64,000 nucleotides of DNA from Kitasatospora terrestris (GCF_039542905.1 NZ_BAABIS010000001.1:4712001-4776000), one strand, 5' to 3'; positions 34,189-42,864 are shown, counted from the stretch's first letter. Translations and numbers: made by a program. The notes: generated by a model not told the origin, from the sequence alone.

Positions 34189-35460
34189 GTGACCGTACCC
34201 GAACTCCAGCACGCCGCCCCCGCCGCGCCTGCCGACGGACGACTCCCACCGGCGATCTGGTCCCGCAACTTCCGGCTCTACTTCACCGCCCGCTCCGCCG
34301 GCCTGCTGAGCGACGCGATGCTGCCGGTCGCCGTCTCGGTCGGCCTGCTGGCGGCCGGCCACCCGCTCTCCACCGTTGGCTACGCGATGGCCTGCGTGCT
34401 CGGCCCGTTCGCCGGCCTGGTGCTGGTCGGCGGCGTCCTGGCGGACCGCTTCACCGCCCGCCGCCTGATGATCCTCGCCGACCTGGTCAACCTGGTCACC
34501 CGGGTGCTGCTCGCGGTGCTGTTCTTCCGCGGCGTGGACCAGCTCTGGCAGCTCTACGCCCTGCTCGTGGTGGCCGGCACCGCCGCCGCGATGTTCCAGC
34601 CCGGCGCCGCCTCCACCGTCCCGCTGGTCGCCCGGGACGTGCAGGGCGCCAACGGCGTGCTGCGGATCTCCGAGGCCGCCACCACCCTGCTCGGCCCGGC
34701 CGTCGCCGGACTGCTGGCCGGCGCGGCCACCGGCTGGGTGATGGTGATCGCCGCCGTCACCTACGGCATCAGCGCGCTCTGCCTGTTCCTGCTGCGGCTC
34801 GGACCGGTGCCCGCCCCGCCGGCGGGCGACAGCCTGTGGCGCAACCTGGTGGTCGGCTGGCACGAGTTCCGCTCCCGCAGCTGGATGTGGGGCGTGATCG
34901 TGATCTGGATGTTCTTCACCGTCCTCTCCTGGGGGCCGCTGATGCCGCTCGCCGCCGGCCTGGTGGTGCCCGGACACGGCGCGACCGCGTACGGACTGCT
35001 CAACTGCGCGTTCGGCGCGGGCACCGTGGTCGGCGGACTGATCGCGATCCGGGTCAAGCCCGCCAGGCCGCTGGCCGGCGGGGCGCTCGCCCTGCTGGCC
35101 TTCCCCGCCCAGCAGTTCGCGCTCGCCCTCGACCTGCCGGTGGCCGCGCTGGCCGGCGCCGCGCTGCTCTCCGGAGTCGGCATCACCTTCTGGGGCGTCA
35201 TGTGGGCCACCAGCGTGCAGACCCAGGTGCCCGGCGAGGTGCTCAACCGGGTGCACGCCTACGAGGTGGCCGGCTCGGTCTGCATGTTCCCGCTCGGCGC
35301 CGCCCTGGCCGGCCCGGCCGCCGAGGCGTTCAGCCCGCGCGAGGTGCTGGCCGGCGGGGGAGCGGTGACCCTGCTGGTGGCCGCCGCGCTGCTGCTGGCC
35401 GCCCCGATCCGACGGCTGCGCCGGGTGCCGGACGACGCGGCCGCACTGTCCGCATCCTGA
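34189..35460 (+). CDS. MFS transporter
   Basis: A 423-residue major facilitator. GTG 34189 is chosen because the longer reading from GTG 34138 would run across the inverted repeat and lacks a ribosome-binding site; neither start is strong. The protein begins IWSRNFRLYFTARSAGLLSDAMLP, with GGVLADRFTARRLM as the A-motif and MFQPGAASTVPLVARDVQGAN. It belongs to the MFS_3-like exporter group. The next MFS gene starts 58 nt downstream. Confidence 0.85.
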   Translation: MTVPELQHAAPAAPADGRLPPAIWSRNFRLYFTARSAGLLSDAMLPVAVSVGLLAAGHPLSTVGYAMACVLGPFAGLVLVGGVLADRFTARRLMILADLVNLVTRVLLAVLFFRGVDQLWQLYALLVVAGTAAAMFQPGAASTVPLVARDVQGANGVLRISEAATTLLGPAVAGLLAGAATGWVMVIAAVTYGISALCLFLLRLGPVPAPPAGDSLWRNLVVGWHEFRSRSWMWGVIVIWMFFTVLSWGPLMPLAAGLVVPGHGATAYGLLNCAFGAGTVVGGLIAIRVKPARPLAGGALALLAFPAQQFALALDLPVAALAGAALLSGVGITFWGVMWATSVQTQVPGEVLNRVHAYEVAGSVCMFPLGAALAGPAAEAFSPREVLAGGGAVTLLVAAALLLAAPIRRLRRVPDDAAALSAS

Positions 35461-35518
35461 CGGTCCCTGGCAGCAAAACCCCTCGCGGCGGGCGGCCCGG
35501 ATCCCCGAGACTCGGCGG

Positions 35519-36826
35519 GTGAACGACGTCACCACCCGGCAGCCGCCCGCGCCCGCCCCCACCCGGTCGTCCCGCCCGCACTACGCCTGGGTCGTCTTCG
35601 GTGTCTCGCTGGTGGTGCTGGTCGGCTCGGCCGGCTTCCGCTCCACCCCCGGCCTGATGATGGACGCGCTCTCCGGCGAGTTCGGCTGGTCGCACGCCAC
35701 CGTCTCCAGCGCCGTCTCGGTCAACCTCACCCTGTACGGCCTGACCGCGCCGTTCGCCGCCGCCCTGATGGACCGCTTCGGCGTCCGGCTGGTGGTGGTC
35801 TGCGCCCTGCTCACCATCGCCACCGGCGCCGGACTCACCATCCTGATGACACAGCCGTGGCAGCTGGTCCTCTGCTGGGGCGTGCTGGTCGGCCTCGGCA
35901 GCGGCTCGATGGCCGGCGCCTTCGCCACCACCGTCTCCGGCCGCTGGTTCAAGGCCCGCCAGGGCCTGGTGACCGGCGTGCTCACCGCGGCCGGCGCGGC
36001 CGGGAACCTGGTCTTCCTGCCGGTGCTCGCCGCCCTCGTCGAGAACCACGGCTGGCGCGCCGCCGTGGTCACCGTCTCCGTCGCGGCCAGCGCCGTCGCC
36101 GTCCCGGTCCTGCTGCTGATGCGCGAACGCCCCGCCGACCTCGGCCTGCTCCCGTACGGCGCCACCGAACCGCCGCCCGCCCCGCCCGCCGCCGGCAGCG
36201 CCCTGGCCCGCTCGCTGCGCGTCCTCAAGGACGCCGCCGGCACCCGCCCGTTCTGGCTGCTGGCCGGCTCCTTCGCGATCTGCGGCGCCACCACCGCCGG
36301 CCTGGTCGGCACCCACTTCGTCCCGGCCGCCCACGACCACGGCATGCCCAACACCACCAGCGCGAGCCTGCTCGCCCTGGTCGGCGTCTTCGACGTGGTC
36401 GGCACCATCGCCAGCGGCTGGTTCACCGACCGCTTCGACTCCACCCGGCTGCTGGTCGCCTACTACGGGCTGCGCGGCGTCTCGCTGCTCCTGCTGCCGC
36501 AGCTGTTCGGCGACTCGCTCCGCCCGCCGATCCTGGCCTTCGTCATCTTCTACGGCCTGGACTGGGTGGCCACCGTCCCGCCCACCGTCGCGCTCTGCCG
36601 CCGGTACTTCGGCGAGGACGCCCCGATCGTCTTCGGCTGGGTGCTCGCCTGCCACCAGATCGGCGCCGCCGCCGTCGCGGGCCTGGCGGGCCTCGCCCGC
36701 GACCGCTTCGGCGACTACGACGCCACCTGGTACGCGGCCGGCGGGCTGTGCGCCGTCGCCGTCCTGCTCTGCCTCGCCCTGCGCCGGCGGTCGGGCGCCA
36801 CCGGCGCCGCCGGCGCGGCCGCGTAG
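35519..36826 (+). CDS. MFS transporter (monocarboxylate/OFA-like)
   Basis: A 435-residue major facilitator from GTG 35519. It begins HYAWVVFGVSLVVLVGSAGFRSTPGLMMDALSGEFGWSHATVSSA (given here in overlapping parts: HYAWVVFGVSLV; TPGLMMDALSGEFGW), a pattern typical of the oxalate/formate or monocarboxylate-porter-like MFS. The mid-region SGRWFKARQGLVTGVLTAAGAAG matches the family's TM4-5 loop. Predicted role: uptake of a carboxylate. It is followed 11 nt later by a GNAT gene, so probably co-transcribed. Confidence 0.85.
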   Translation: MNDVTTRQPPAPAPTRSSRPHYAWVVFGVSLVVLVGSAGFRSTPGLMMDALSGEFGWSHATVSSAVSVNLTLYGLTAPFAAALMDRFGVRLVVVCALLTIATGAGLTILMTQPWQLVLCWGVLVGLGSGSMAGAFATTVSGRWFKARQGLVTGVLTAAGAAGNLVFLPVLAALVENHGWRAAVVTVSVAASAVAVPVLLLMRERPADLGLLPYGATEPPPAPPAAGSALARSLRVLKDAAGTRPFWLLAGSFAICGATTAGLVGTHFVPAAHDHGMPNTTSASLLALVGVFDVVGTIASGWFTDRFDSTRLLVAYYGLRGVSLLLLPQLFGDSLRPPILAFVIFYGLDWVATVPPTVALCRRYFGEDAPIVFGWVLACHQIGAAAVAGLAGLARDRFGDYDATWYAAGGLCAVAVLLCLALRRRSGATGAAGAAA

Positions 36827-36837
36827 GCTGACCGATC

Positions 36838-37368
36838 ATGACCCTGCGCTTCACCCTGGACCCCGAGCTCACCCCCGAGCTGCGCGCCGAGATCGTCACC
36901 CTGTGGGCCGACGTCAGCAACGCGGGCGGCGCCGTCGGCTTCGTCCCCCCGGTCACCGAGGACGAGGTCTGGGTCACCGCCGAGAAGCAGTTCGCCGGGC
37001 TCGGGCCCGGGCAGCCCGACCGGCTGCTGATCGGGGTCGAGCCGGAGTCCGGGCGGGTCGCCGCCCTGGTCTTCTTCGAGTCGATGCGCTTCAACCTCAT
37101 GGACCACTGGCGGATGCTCAAGCGCGTCATGGTCCACCCCGGCTTCCAGGGCCGCGGCTACGGCGCCGAGCTGCTCGCCGAGGCCGAGCGGGTCGCCCGC
37201 GGCTGGGGCCTGGCCGGCCTGCGGCTCACCCTGCGCGGCGGGCACGGCCTGGAGAAGTTCTACGGCCGCTCCGGCTACACCGAGGTCGGCCGGGTGCCCG
37301 GCGCGATCCGGGTCGCCCCGGGCGACGAGCGCGACGACGTCACCATGTGGCTGGACCTCCGCGACTGA
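36838..37368 (+). CDS. GNAT family N-acetyltransferase
   Basis: A 176-residue acetyltransferase from ATG 36838. The acetyl-CoA loop is VMVHPGFQGRGYGAELLAEAE (V-H-P-x-x-Q-G-R-G-Y-G), preceded by MRFNLMDHWRMLKR and followed by LRLTLRGGHGLEKFYGRSGY, the standard GNAT C-terminus. Substrate unknown. Confidence 0.9.
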   Translation: MTLRFTLDPELTPELRAEIVTLWADVSNAGGAVGFVPPVTEDEVWVTAEKQFAGLGPGQPDRLLIGVEPESGRVAALVFFESMRFNLMDHWRMLKRVMVHPGFQGRGYGAELLAEAERVARGWGLAGLRLTLRGGHGLEKFYGRSGYTEVGRVPGAIRVAPGDERDDVTMWLDLRD

Positions 37369-37452
37369 CCCGGGGGCAGGACGTGCTTCACTGGGAGGCC
37401 CGTGTCCCCCGGACCGCGTCGTCGTACCCCCGGCAGCAAAGGACCTCCTCCC

Positions 37453-37782
37453 GTGAGCAGCAAGAAGCACGCCACGCTCCGCTACACCTCCCTGCGGGCC
37501 AGCATCTTCCTGGGCTGCCTGCTGATGTTCCTGGTGCTCGGCCACTTCGGCGTCATCCCGGTGGTCGGCTCCACCGGCGTGGTCTTCCTGGTCCTGCTGG
37601 CCGGCCTGGTCTCCGCGCCGATCAGCTACGTGGTGCTGGCCAAGCAGCGCGACGCGATGTCCGAGCAGATCGCGGGCCGGGTGGAGACCATGCGCTCCCG
37701 GACCTCCGCCCGGATCGCCGCGCAGAACGCCGAGGAGGACGCCGCCGACGAGGCCGCCCGGGCCGCCTCCGCCCGGCAGTGA
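37453..37782 (+). CDS. DUF4229 membrane protein
   Basis: A 109-residue protein from GTG 37453 with AAAGGA upstream. It has a short basic N-terminus (SSKKHATLRY), two hydrophobic helices (~17-38 SIFLGCLLMFLVLGHFGV and ~42-62 STGVVFLVLLAGLVSAPISY) and an Ala/Arg/Glu-rich helical cytosolic tail. This matches the DUF4229 family of small actinobacterial membrane proteins of unknown function. Its stop overlaps the LacI-type start (GTGA), giving translational coupling. Confidence 0.8.
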   Translation: MSSKKHATLRYTSLRASIFLGCLLMFLVLGHFGVIPVVGSTGVVFLVLLAGLVSAPISYVVLAKQRDAMSEQIAGRVETMRSRTSARIAAQNAEEDAADEAARAASARQ

Positions 37783-38816
37783 CCCCGTCCGGCCCGGGAG
37801 CCCCCGGCGGGCCGCCCGCCGCTTCCGGCGGCAAGCGGCCCACCGGACGGGACGTCGCCCGGCTCGCCGGGGTCTCCCAGGCCGCCGTCTCGCTGGTCCT
37901 CTCCGGCGGTGACACCGGCCACCGGGTGTCCGACGCCACCCGGCAGCGGATCCGCGAGGCCGCGGACGCCCTCGGCTACCGCCCGCAGGCCGCCGGCCGC
38001 CAGCTCCGGCTCGGCCGCAGCGGCATGGTCCTGCTCGCCGTCCCCAACCTGCTCGGCCCGTTCTTCGGCCGCGTCCTCACCGGCGTCCACGCCGAGGCCG
38101 GACCGCTGGGCCTGGCCGTCGTGGTCAGCAGCGGCTGGGACGCCGCCACGCTCGCCGACGCCGCCGCCACCGGCCGCTTCGACGGCCTGCTGATCTGCTC
38201 CCCGGACGACGGCCAGCTCGGCGGGCTGCCCGCCGACACCCCCGCCGTCCTGCTCGACGCCGACCCGGCCCGCCACCCCGACCGGCCCACCGTCGAGCTC
38301 GACATGGCCGGCGGCGTGCGCGCCGCCGTCGGCCACCTCGCCGCCCTCGGCCACCGCCGGATCGGCCACCTGCGCTCCACCCTCTCCGCGCACACCTTCC
38401 GGGTCCGGCACGCCGCCTTCGAGTCCGCCGCCGCCGGGCTGGAGGTGCTGGAGGTCGGCGTCCCGCTGAACGAGGGCGCGTCCGCCGGCGTCGCCGCCGG
38501 CCGCGCGCTGCTCGGCCGGCCCGACCGGCCGCACGCCGTGCTCTGCGACGACGACGTGCTCGCCTCCGGCCTCTACCGGGCAGCCGCCGAACTCGGCCTG
38601 CGGATCCCCGAGGACCTCTCCGTCGCCGGCATCGACAACATCCCGGTCGCCGAGCTCCTCGCCCCGCCGCTGACCACCGTCGACCTCCCCGGCGAAGCCC
38701 TCGGCCGGGCGGGCGTCACCGCCCTCGCCACCCTGCTGCGCGGCACCCCGCCGCCGGCCGTGCCGCCGCTGGAGACCCGGCTGATCGTCAGGGGATCGAC
38801 CGCGCCGGCCGGATGA
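37779..38816 (+). CDS. LacI family transcriptional regulator
   Basis: A 345-residue regulator from GTG 37779. A Pro/Gly-rich N-terminus precedes the helix-turn-helix (TGRDVARLAGVSQAAVSLVLSG) and hinge helix (RQRIREAADALGYRPQAAGRQL). The rest is a periplasmic-binding-type sensor (VPNLLGPFFGRVLTGV ... GIDNIPVAELLAPPLTTVDLP). The effector is presumably a sugar or nucleoside. It is convergent with the MFS gene ending at 38847. The central CpG palindrome at 40135-40148, upstream of that MFS gene, has the symmetry expected of a LacI-family operator. Confidence 0.92.
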   Translation: MTPSGPGAPGGPPAASGGKRPTGRDVARLAGVSQAAVSLVLSGGDTGHRVSDATRQRIREAADALGYRPQAAGRQLRLGRSGMVLLAVPNLLGPFFGRVLTGVHAEAGPLGLAVVVSSGWDAATLADAAATGRFDGLLICSPDDGQLGGLPADTPAVLLDADPARHPDRPTVELDMAGGVRAAVGHLAALGHRRIGHLRSTLSAHTFRVRHAAFESAAAGLEVLEVGVPLNEGASAGVAAGRALLGRPDRPHAVLCDDDVLASGLYRAAAELGLRIPEDLSVAGIDNIPVAELLAPPLTTVDLPGEALGRAGVTALATLLRGTPPPAVPPLETRLIVRGSTAPAG

Positions 38817-38846
38817 GGGGCCGCCGCACCGGCGGTCGCCCCCCGG

Positions 38847-40076
38847 TCAGTGGGCCCGGACGGCCTCGGCCGGACGCGCCGCGGGCGCGGCGGGGTGCGC
38901 CGCCGGGCGCGGCGCGAGGTACCGGCGGGTGGCCAGCAGGAGCAGGCCGCCGAGGGTGATGCCGCCGACGGAGCACAGGGCGACCGCGGTCAGCGAGGTG
39001 TCGACCAGGGTGCCGGAGACGGCGTAGCCCGCCGCGTTGCCGGTGGCGAAGAGGGTGACCAGCCAGGCGAAGGCCTCGGTGACGGTACCGGCGGGGGCGA
39101 GTTCGGCGACCAGGACGAAGGCGGCCGCGAGCAGCGGGGCCAGCCCGATGCCGGAGAGGAAGGCGAGGGCGGCCATCGGCCCGGGGCCGGGGAGCAGGAC
39201 CAGGGGCAGGTAGCTGACGGCCATGCCGAGCGCCAGCACCCAGGTCCGGGTCGCGGTGGTCGCCCGCCACCGGGCCGCGCCGTACAGCAGGGCACCGAGC
39301 AGCCCGGCCAGCGCGGCGAGCGCGAGCAGGGTGCCGGCCCCGCCGGGCAGGCCGCCGGGGTGCCGCTCGGCGTACGCGATGAAGAGGACGTTCTGCGCGC
39401 CGACCGTCCAGCCGGCCCCGGCGAGGCCGATCAGCAGCAGCACCAGTCCGGGCGAGCGGAGCGGGCCGAGCAACCCGGCGGAGGCGGCGCGCTGCGGGGC
39501 CCGCCAGCCGCGCGCGGGTGCGGAGGTGGCGACCACGAGCGAGCCGAGGACGCCGAGCGCGGCGGCCGTCCACAGGGCTGTGGACGGGGAGGACCAGGCG
39601 GCGATGCCGGCCACGGCGAGCGGTCCGGCGACGTACAGCACCTGCTGCGAGGCGGAGTCGAAGGCGTACGCGGTGTCCAGCCGGCTCTCCTCCACCACGT
39701 CGGGCCACAGGGCGCGCAGGCAGGGTTCGAGCGGCGGCATGAACAGGCCGGCGAGCGCGGCGCCCAGCGGCGCGGCGAGCGCGGAACCGGGGGCGACGGC
39801 GAGCAGCGCGTACCCGAGGGCGGCGACCACGGCGGAGCCGAGCAGGACGCGCGGCTGCCCGGTGCGGTCGACGATCCGGCCGAGGACCGGCCCGCCGGCG
39901 GCGGCGGCGACGGCGTACGCGGCGGTGGCCAGGCCGATCCGGCTGTACGGGGTGCCGGCCTCGCGCAGCGCGAGGGCTATCACCAGCGCGGTCATGCCGG
40001 CGGGGAGGCGGCCGAGCAGGGTGCCCAGGAGGAGCCGGGTGACGTGCGGGGCGCGGAGCAGGGCGGCGTAGCCCAT
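38847..40076 (-). CDS. MFS transporter
   Basis: A 409-residue major facilitator starting at ATG 40076 (GGAGG 9 nt upstream). It begins ALLRAPHVTRLLLGTLLGRLPAGMTALVIAL and has GPVLGRIVDRTGQPRVLLGS as the A-motif. The loop with LWPDVVEESRLDTAYAFDSASQQ is shared by a subgroup of actinobacterial exporters. Substrate unknown. A perfect 14-bp palindrome lies in its promoter region, 59 nt upstream. Confidence 0.85.
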   Translation of the reverse strand: MGYAALLRAPHVTRLLLGTLLGRLPAGMTALVIALALREAGTPYSRIGLATAAYAVAAAAGGPVLGRIVDRTGQPRVLLGSAVVAALGYALLAVAPGSALAAPLGAALAGLFMPPLEPCLRALWPDVVEESRLDTAYAFDSASQQVLYVAGPLAVAGIAAWSSPSTALWTAAALGVLGSLVVATSAPARGWRAPQRAASAGLLGPLRSPGLVLLLIGLAGAGWTVGAQNVLFIAYAERHPGGLPGGAGTLLALAALAGLLGALLYGAARWRATTATRTWVLALGMAVSYLPLVLLPGPGPMAALAFLSGIGLAPLLAAAFVLVAELAPAGTVTEAFAWLVTLFATGNAAGYAVSGTLVDTSLTAVALCSVGGITLGGLLLLATRRYLAPRPAAHPAAPAARPAEAVRAH

Positions 40077-40134
40077 GGGTCGTCGTCCTCCGGTGGGCGG
40101 GCAGGAAGGCCGGATCGTCCGGATCGTCCCCCAA

Positions 40135-40148
40135 GTTATACGTATAAC
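40135..40148. promoter_or_regulatory. 14-bp palindrome, probable LacI-type operator
   Basis: GTTATACGTATAAC is a perfect palindrome with a central CpG, in otherwise G+C-rich DNA. It lies between the minus-strand MFS gene and the plus-strand cysteine-leader/symporter unit. Its TATAAC on the minus strand could be the -10 of the MFS promoter, so binding would block transcription. Confidence 0.65.
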
Positions 40149-40181
40149 CGGACGAGCGTCAAAGCTCACCTAAAACTTCTA

Positions 40182-40213
40182 CTTTGAACATCTCAAAGGT
40201 TTGTTGCTAGTCT
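40182..40213 (+). promoter_or_regulatory. Promoter with inverted repeat for the Cys-leader/symporter unit
   Basis: TTGAAC (40184-40189) and TAGTCT (40208-40213) with an 18-nt spacer look like a -35/-10 pair. The predicted start of transcription falls within a few bases of the leader ATG at 40221, so the transcript would be leaderless. CTTTGA (40182-40187) and TCAAAG (40193-40198) form a perfect inverted repeat across the -35. Confidence 0.55.
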
Positions 40214-40220
40214 CTCGGCC

Positions 40221-40337
40221 ATGACCACCGCAGGCACCGCGCTCCAGCGCCGGACGGGCACCCCGCCCACCGGCCGCTGCGCGTGCCCGTGCGGTGCTGT
40301 GGACTGTCGCTGTACGCGGGCGGCACGCCTCTCCTGA
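40221..40337 (+). CDS. Cysteine-rich leader peptide ORF (putative attenuator)
   Basis: A 38-codon frame, ATG 40221 to TGA 40337, with five cysteines clustered at positions 20, 22, 24, 29 and 31 (RCACPCGAVDCRC). It has no ribosome-binding site but begins about 7 nt after a -10-like element, as expected for a leaderless ORF. A hairpin (40342-40347 with 40355-40360) follows its stop, and the symporter starts 94 nt downstream. Mycobacterial polycysteine leaderless ORFs attenuate cysteine-related operons; a similar cysteine-responsive role is inferred here. Confidence 0.55.
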   Translation: MTTAGTALQRRTGTPPTGRCACPCGAVDCRCTRAARLS

Positions 40338-40431
40338 CGCCCCGGCACCTCTGCTGCCGGATGGGCGTCCGCGTGTCGCCGTCCCCCCCATCTCCCCCCG
40401 CCTGTCCCTCCCCACCCGGAGTCGCACCTCC

Positions 40432-41766
40432 ATGTCCACAGCACGCACCACCCCCGCCTTCCTCGCGAAGGTCCGGAAGACCCCGTTCTGGGTGCAGATC
40501 GTCGGCGGCCTCGTCCTCGGCCTGCTGCTCGGCTGGATCGCCCGCGCCGGGGACGTCTCCTGGCTGACCACCACCCTGGACACCATCGGCAAGACCTTCG
40601 TCCAGCTGCTCAAGCTGGCCGTGCCGCCGCTGGTCTTCACCGCGATCGTGGTGAGCGTCGCCAACCTGCGGAACGTCACCAACGCGGCCCGCCTCGCCGC
40701 CCGCACCCTGTTCTGGTTCCTGGCCACCTCGCTGATCGCGGTCGCGATCGGCCTCGGCCTCGGCCTGCTCACCGACCCCGGCAAGGGCGCGAACCTCTCC
40801 ACCCAGGGCCTCAAGGCCCCGGAGAAGGCGGGCACCTGGGTCGACTTCCTGACCGGCATCATCCCGACCAACATCGCGGACGCCTTCCTCAAGGTGAACG
40901 TCCTGCAGATCGTCTTCCTCGCGGTCGTGGTCGGCGCCGCCATCCTCAAGATCGGCGAGAAGGCCGCCCCCGCGCTGAAGCTCGGCGAGGCCGTCCTCGA
41001 ACTCACCCAGACCGCCCTGTGGTGGGTCATCCGGCTCGCCCCGCTCGGCACCCTCGGCCTGATCGGCAAGTCCGTCGCGGTCTACGGCTGGGACCTGCTC
41101 GAGCCCTTCGCCACCCTCACCGCCGACGTCTACATCGGCTGCGCACTGGTCCTGTTCGGCGTCTACTCGGTGCTGCTGCGCCTGGTCGGCGGCGTCAACC
41201 CGCTGAACTTCTTCAAGGGCGCCTGGCCCGCCATCCAGCTGGCCTTCGTCTCCCGCTCCTCGGTCGGCACCCTGCCGGTCACCCGCCGCGTCACCGAGCG
41301 CCTCGGCGTCCCGAGCGAGTACGCGTCCTTCGCCGTGCCGTTCGGCGCCACCACCAAGATGGACGGCTGCGCCGCGATCTACCCCGCGCTGGCGTCGATC
41401 TTCGTCGCCCAGGTGTACGGCATCCAGCTCGGCATCGGCGACTACCTGCTGATCGCCTTCGTCTCGGTGATCGGCTCCGCCGCCACCGCCGGCCTCACCG
41501 GCGCGATCGTGATGCTGACCCTGACCCTCTCCACCCTCGGCCTGCCGCTGGAGGGCGTGGGCCTGCTGCTCGCCATCGACCCGATCCTGGACATGATCCG
41601 CACCGCGACCAACGTGGCCGGCCAGGTGGTCGTCCCGATCCTGGTCTCGGCCCGGGAGAAGACCCTCGACCTGGCCGCCTACGACAACCCCACCGGTGAC
41701 CTGCTGGCCGCGGACCGCCCGACCGCGATCCCGGCCCAGACCACCACGGAGCCGGCCGCCGTCTGA
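40432..41766 (+). CDS. DAACS-family dicarboxylate/amino acid symporter (possibly cystine)
   Basis: A 444-residue glutamate-transporter-fold protein from ATG 40432, with GGAG upstream. HP1 has the Ser-rich SRSSVGTLP. TM7 reads PFGATTKMDGCAAIYP, where the usual N-M-D-G-T is K-M-D-G-C. TM8 reads LDMIRTATNVAGQ, keeping the substrate-binding Asp and Arg but with Gln where a sodium-ligand Asp is usual. This departs from classic sodium-coupled GltP/DctA proteins. The upstream polycysteine leader, and the fact that the TcyP L-cystine importer belongs to this family, make cystine a plausible substrate (inference). Confidence 0.85.
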   Translation: MSTARTTPAFLAKVRKTPFWVQIVGGLVLGLLLGWIARAGDVSWLTTTLDTIGKTFVQLLKLAVPPLVFTAIVVSVANLRNVTNAARLAARTLFWFLATSLIAVAIGLGLGLLTDPGKGANLSTQGLKAPEKAGTWVDFLTGIIPTNIADAFLKVNVLQIVFLAVVVGAAILKIGEKAAPALKLGEAVLELTQTALWWVIRLAPLGTLGLIGKSVAVYGWDLLEPFATLTADVYIGCALVLFGVYSVLLRLVGGVNPLNFFKGAWPAIQLAFVSRSSVGTLPVTRRVTERLGVPSEYASFAVPFGATTKMDGCAAIYPALASIFVAQVYGIQLGIGDYLLIAFVSVIGSAATAGLTGAIVMLTLTLSTLGLPLEGVGLLLAIDPILDMIRTATNVAGQVVVPILVSAREKTLDLAAYDNPTGDLLAADRPTAIPAQTTTEPAAV

Positions 41767-41783
41767 CCGCCCGCCACCCGCCG

Positions 41784-41812
41784 CGGCCCGTCCCCCACCC
41801 GGGGGCGGGCCG
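41784..41812. terminator. Stem-loop between convergent symporter and GDPD genes
   Basis: Arms 41784-41796 and 41801-41812 pair over 12 bp with one internal mismatch, around a 4-nt loop. It lies 17 nt past the symporter stop and 18 nt past the GDPD stop. Confidence 0.75.
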
Positions 41813-41830
41813 TCGCCGTACCCGGCCGGC

Positions 41831-42736
41831 TCAGCCGCCGGACGGGGCGAGCGCCGCCCGCGCCGCCTGGCAGCGCCGGTCCCGCCAGGCCTTGGCGCCC
41901 TGGGGGTCGTCGGTGATCACCACGTCCGCCCCGGCGGCGGCGAGCTGGGTCCAGCCCCGGGTGTCGTCCACCGTCCAGGCGTAGACCAGGCGTCCGCGCC
42001 CGTGTTCGGTGTCCACCCGTCCCTTGCCCGCCATCGGGGCCTCCAGGGAGAGCGCCCGCAGCGGGAGGGTGCCCGGATCCTCGGCGTACCAGCTGCTCTG
42101 CAGCAGGGTGGTCGGCATCTCGGGGGCGGCGGCGTGGGCGATCCGCAGGGCCGGGGCGTAGAAGGAGTACAGCTCGACGTCCACGCCGCTGGTCGACGCC
42201 ATCCGGGCGATCCTGGCGGCGTCCTGCGGGTTGCGGAGTTCCTTGATCTCCATCAGCAGCCGGGCGTGGCGGCCCTTCAGCCACTCCAGCAGGTCGGCGA
42301 GCCGCGGTATCGGCTGGGCGTTCCGGCCGTCCTTGGTCCGCAGCCTGGAGACCTGCTCGTAGGTGAGGTCCTGGACCTGGCCGGTGCCGTTGGTGGTCCG
42401 GTCGACCGTCAGGTCGTGCAGCAGGACCGGAACGCCGTCCCGGGTGACCCGGACGTCGGTCTCCAGCCAGTCGGCGCCCTCGGAGAGCGCGGCCGCGTAC
42501 GAGGCGATGCTGTTCTCGGGTGCGTGCCGCGGCGAGCCGCGGTGGCCGGCGATGAGCGGGGTGAAGCAGGCCTGCGGCGTGGTCGCGGAGGTGGTCACCG
42601 TCCGGTCCGCCGGCGCGTCCGCCCGGTACTGCCCCAGGGCGAGCGAGCCGCCGGCGATGCTGAGGACGGCGACGGCCGCCAGGGCGGCGCGAGTCGCCGC
42701 GGTGCGGGTGCGATTCCCGCCGATGGCCGCTGGCAT
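41831..42736 (-). CDS. Secreted glycerophosphodiester phosphodiesterase
   Basis: A 301-residue protein from ATG 42736 with GGGGAG upstream. The N-terminus has Arg residues, then a hydrophobic AALAAVAVLSIAGGSLALG, a signal peptide or anchor. The GDPD domain has IAGHRGSPRHAPENS (catalytic His, Arg, Glu), GADWLETDVRVTRDGVPVLLHD (metal-binding Glu-x-Asp and second His) and LVYAWTVDD near the end. It releases glycerol 3-phosphate from glycerophosphodiesters outside the membrane, probably for phosphate scavenging. Confidence 0.92.
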   Translation of the reverse strand: MPAAIGGNRTRTAATRAALAAVAVLSIAGGSLALGQYRADAPADRTVTTSATTPQACFTPLIAGHRGSPRHAPENSIASYAAALSEGADWLETDVRVTRDGVPVLLHDLTVDRTTNGTGQVQDLTYEQVSRLRTKDGRNAQPIPRLADLLEWLKGRHARLLMEIKELRNPQDAARIARMASTSGVDVELYSFYAPALRIAHAAAPEMPTTLLQSSWYAEDPGTLPLRALSLEAPMAGKGRVDTEHGRGRLVYAWTVDDTRGWTQLAAAGADVVITDDPQGAKAWRDRRCQAARAALAPSGG

Positions 42737-42829
42737 GCCGAACGAACTCCCCCGTGTGTTGCCGTGTCCCTGATCGGGACGCCCCCTCCGGTCGGATGGT
42801 TCCACATCGAGGTGACGGGCAGACAGGCA

Positions 42830-42864
42830 GGGGGCCCGGCACGGACGAACCGTGCCGGGCCCCC
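42830..42864 (-). terminator. Terminator of the cold-shock gene
   Basis: A perfect 15-bp stem (42830-42844 with 42850-42864) around a 5-nt loop, 61 nt past the cold-shock stop on the minus strand. Confidence 0.85.
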
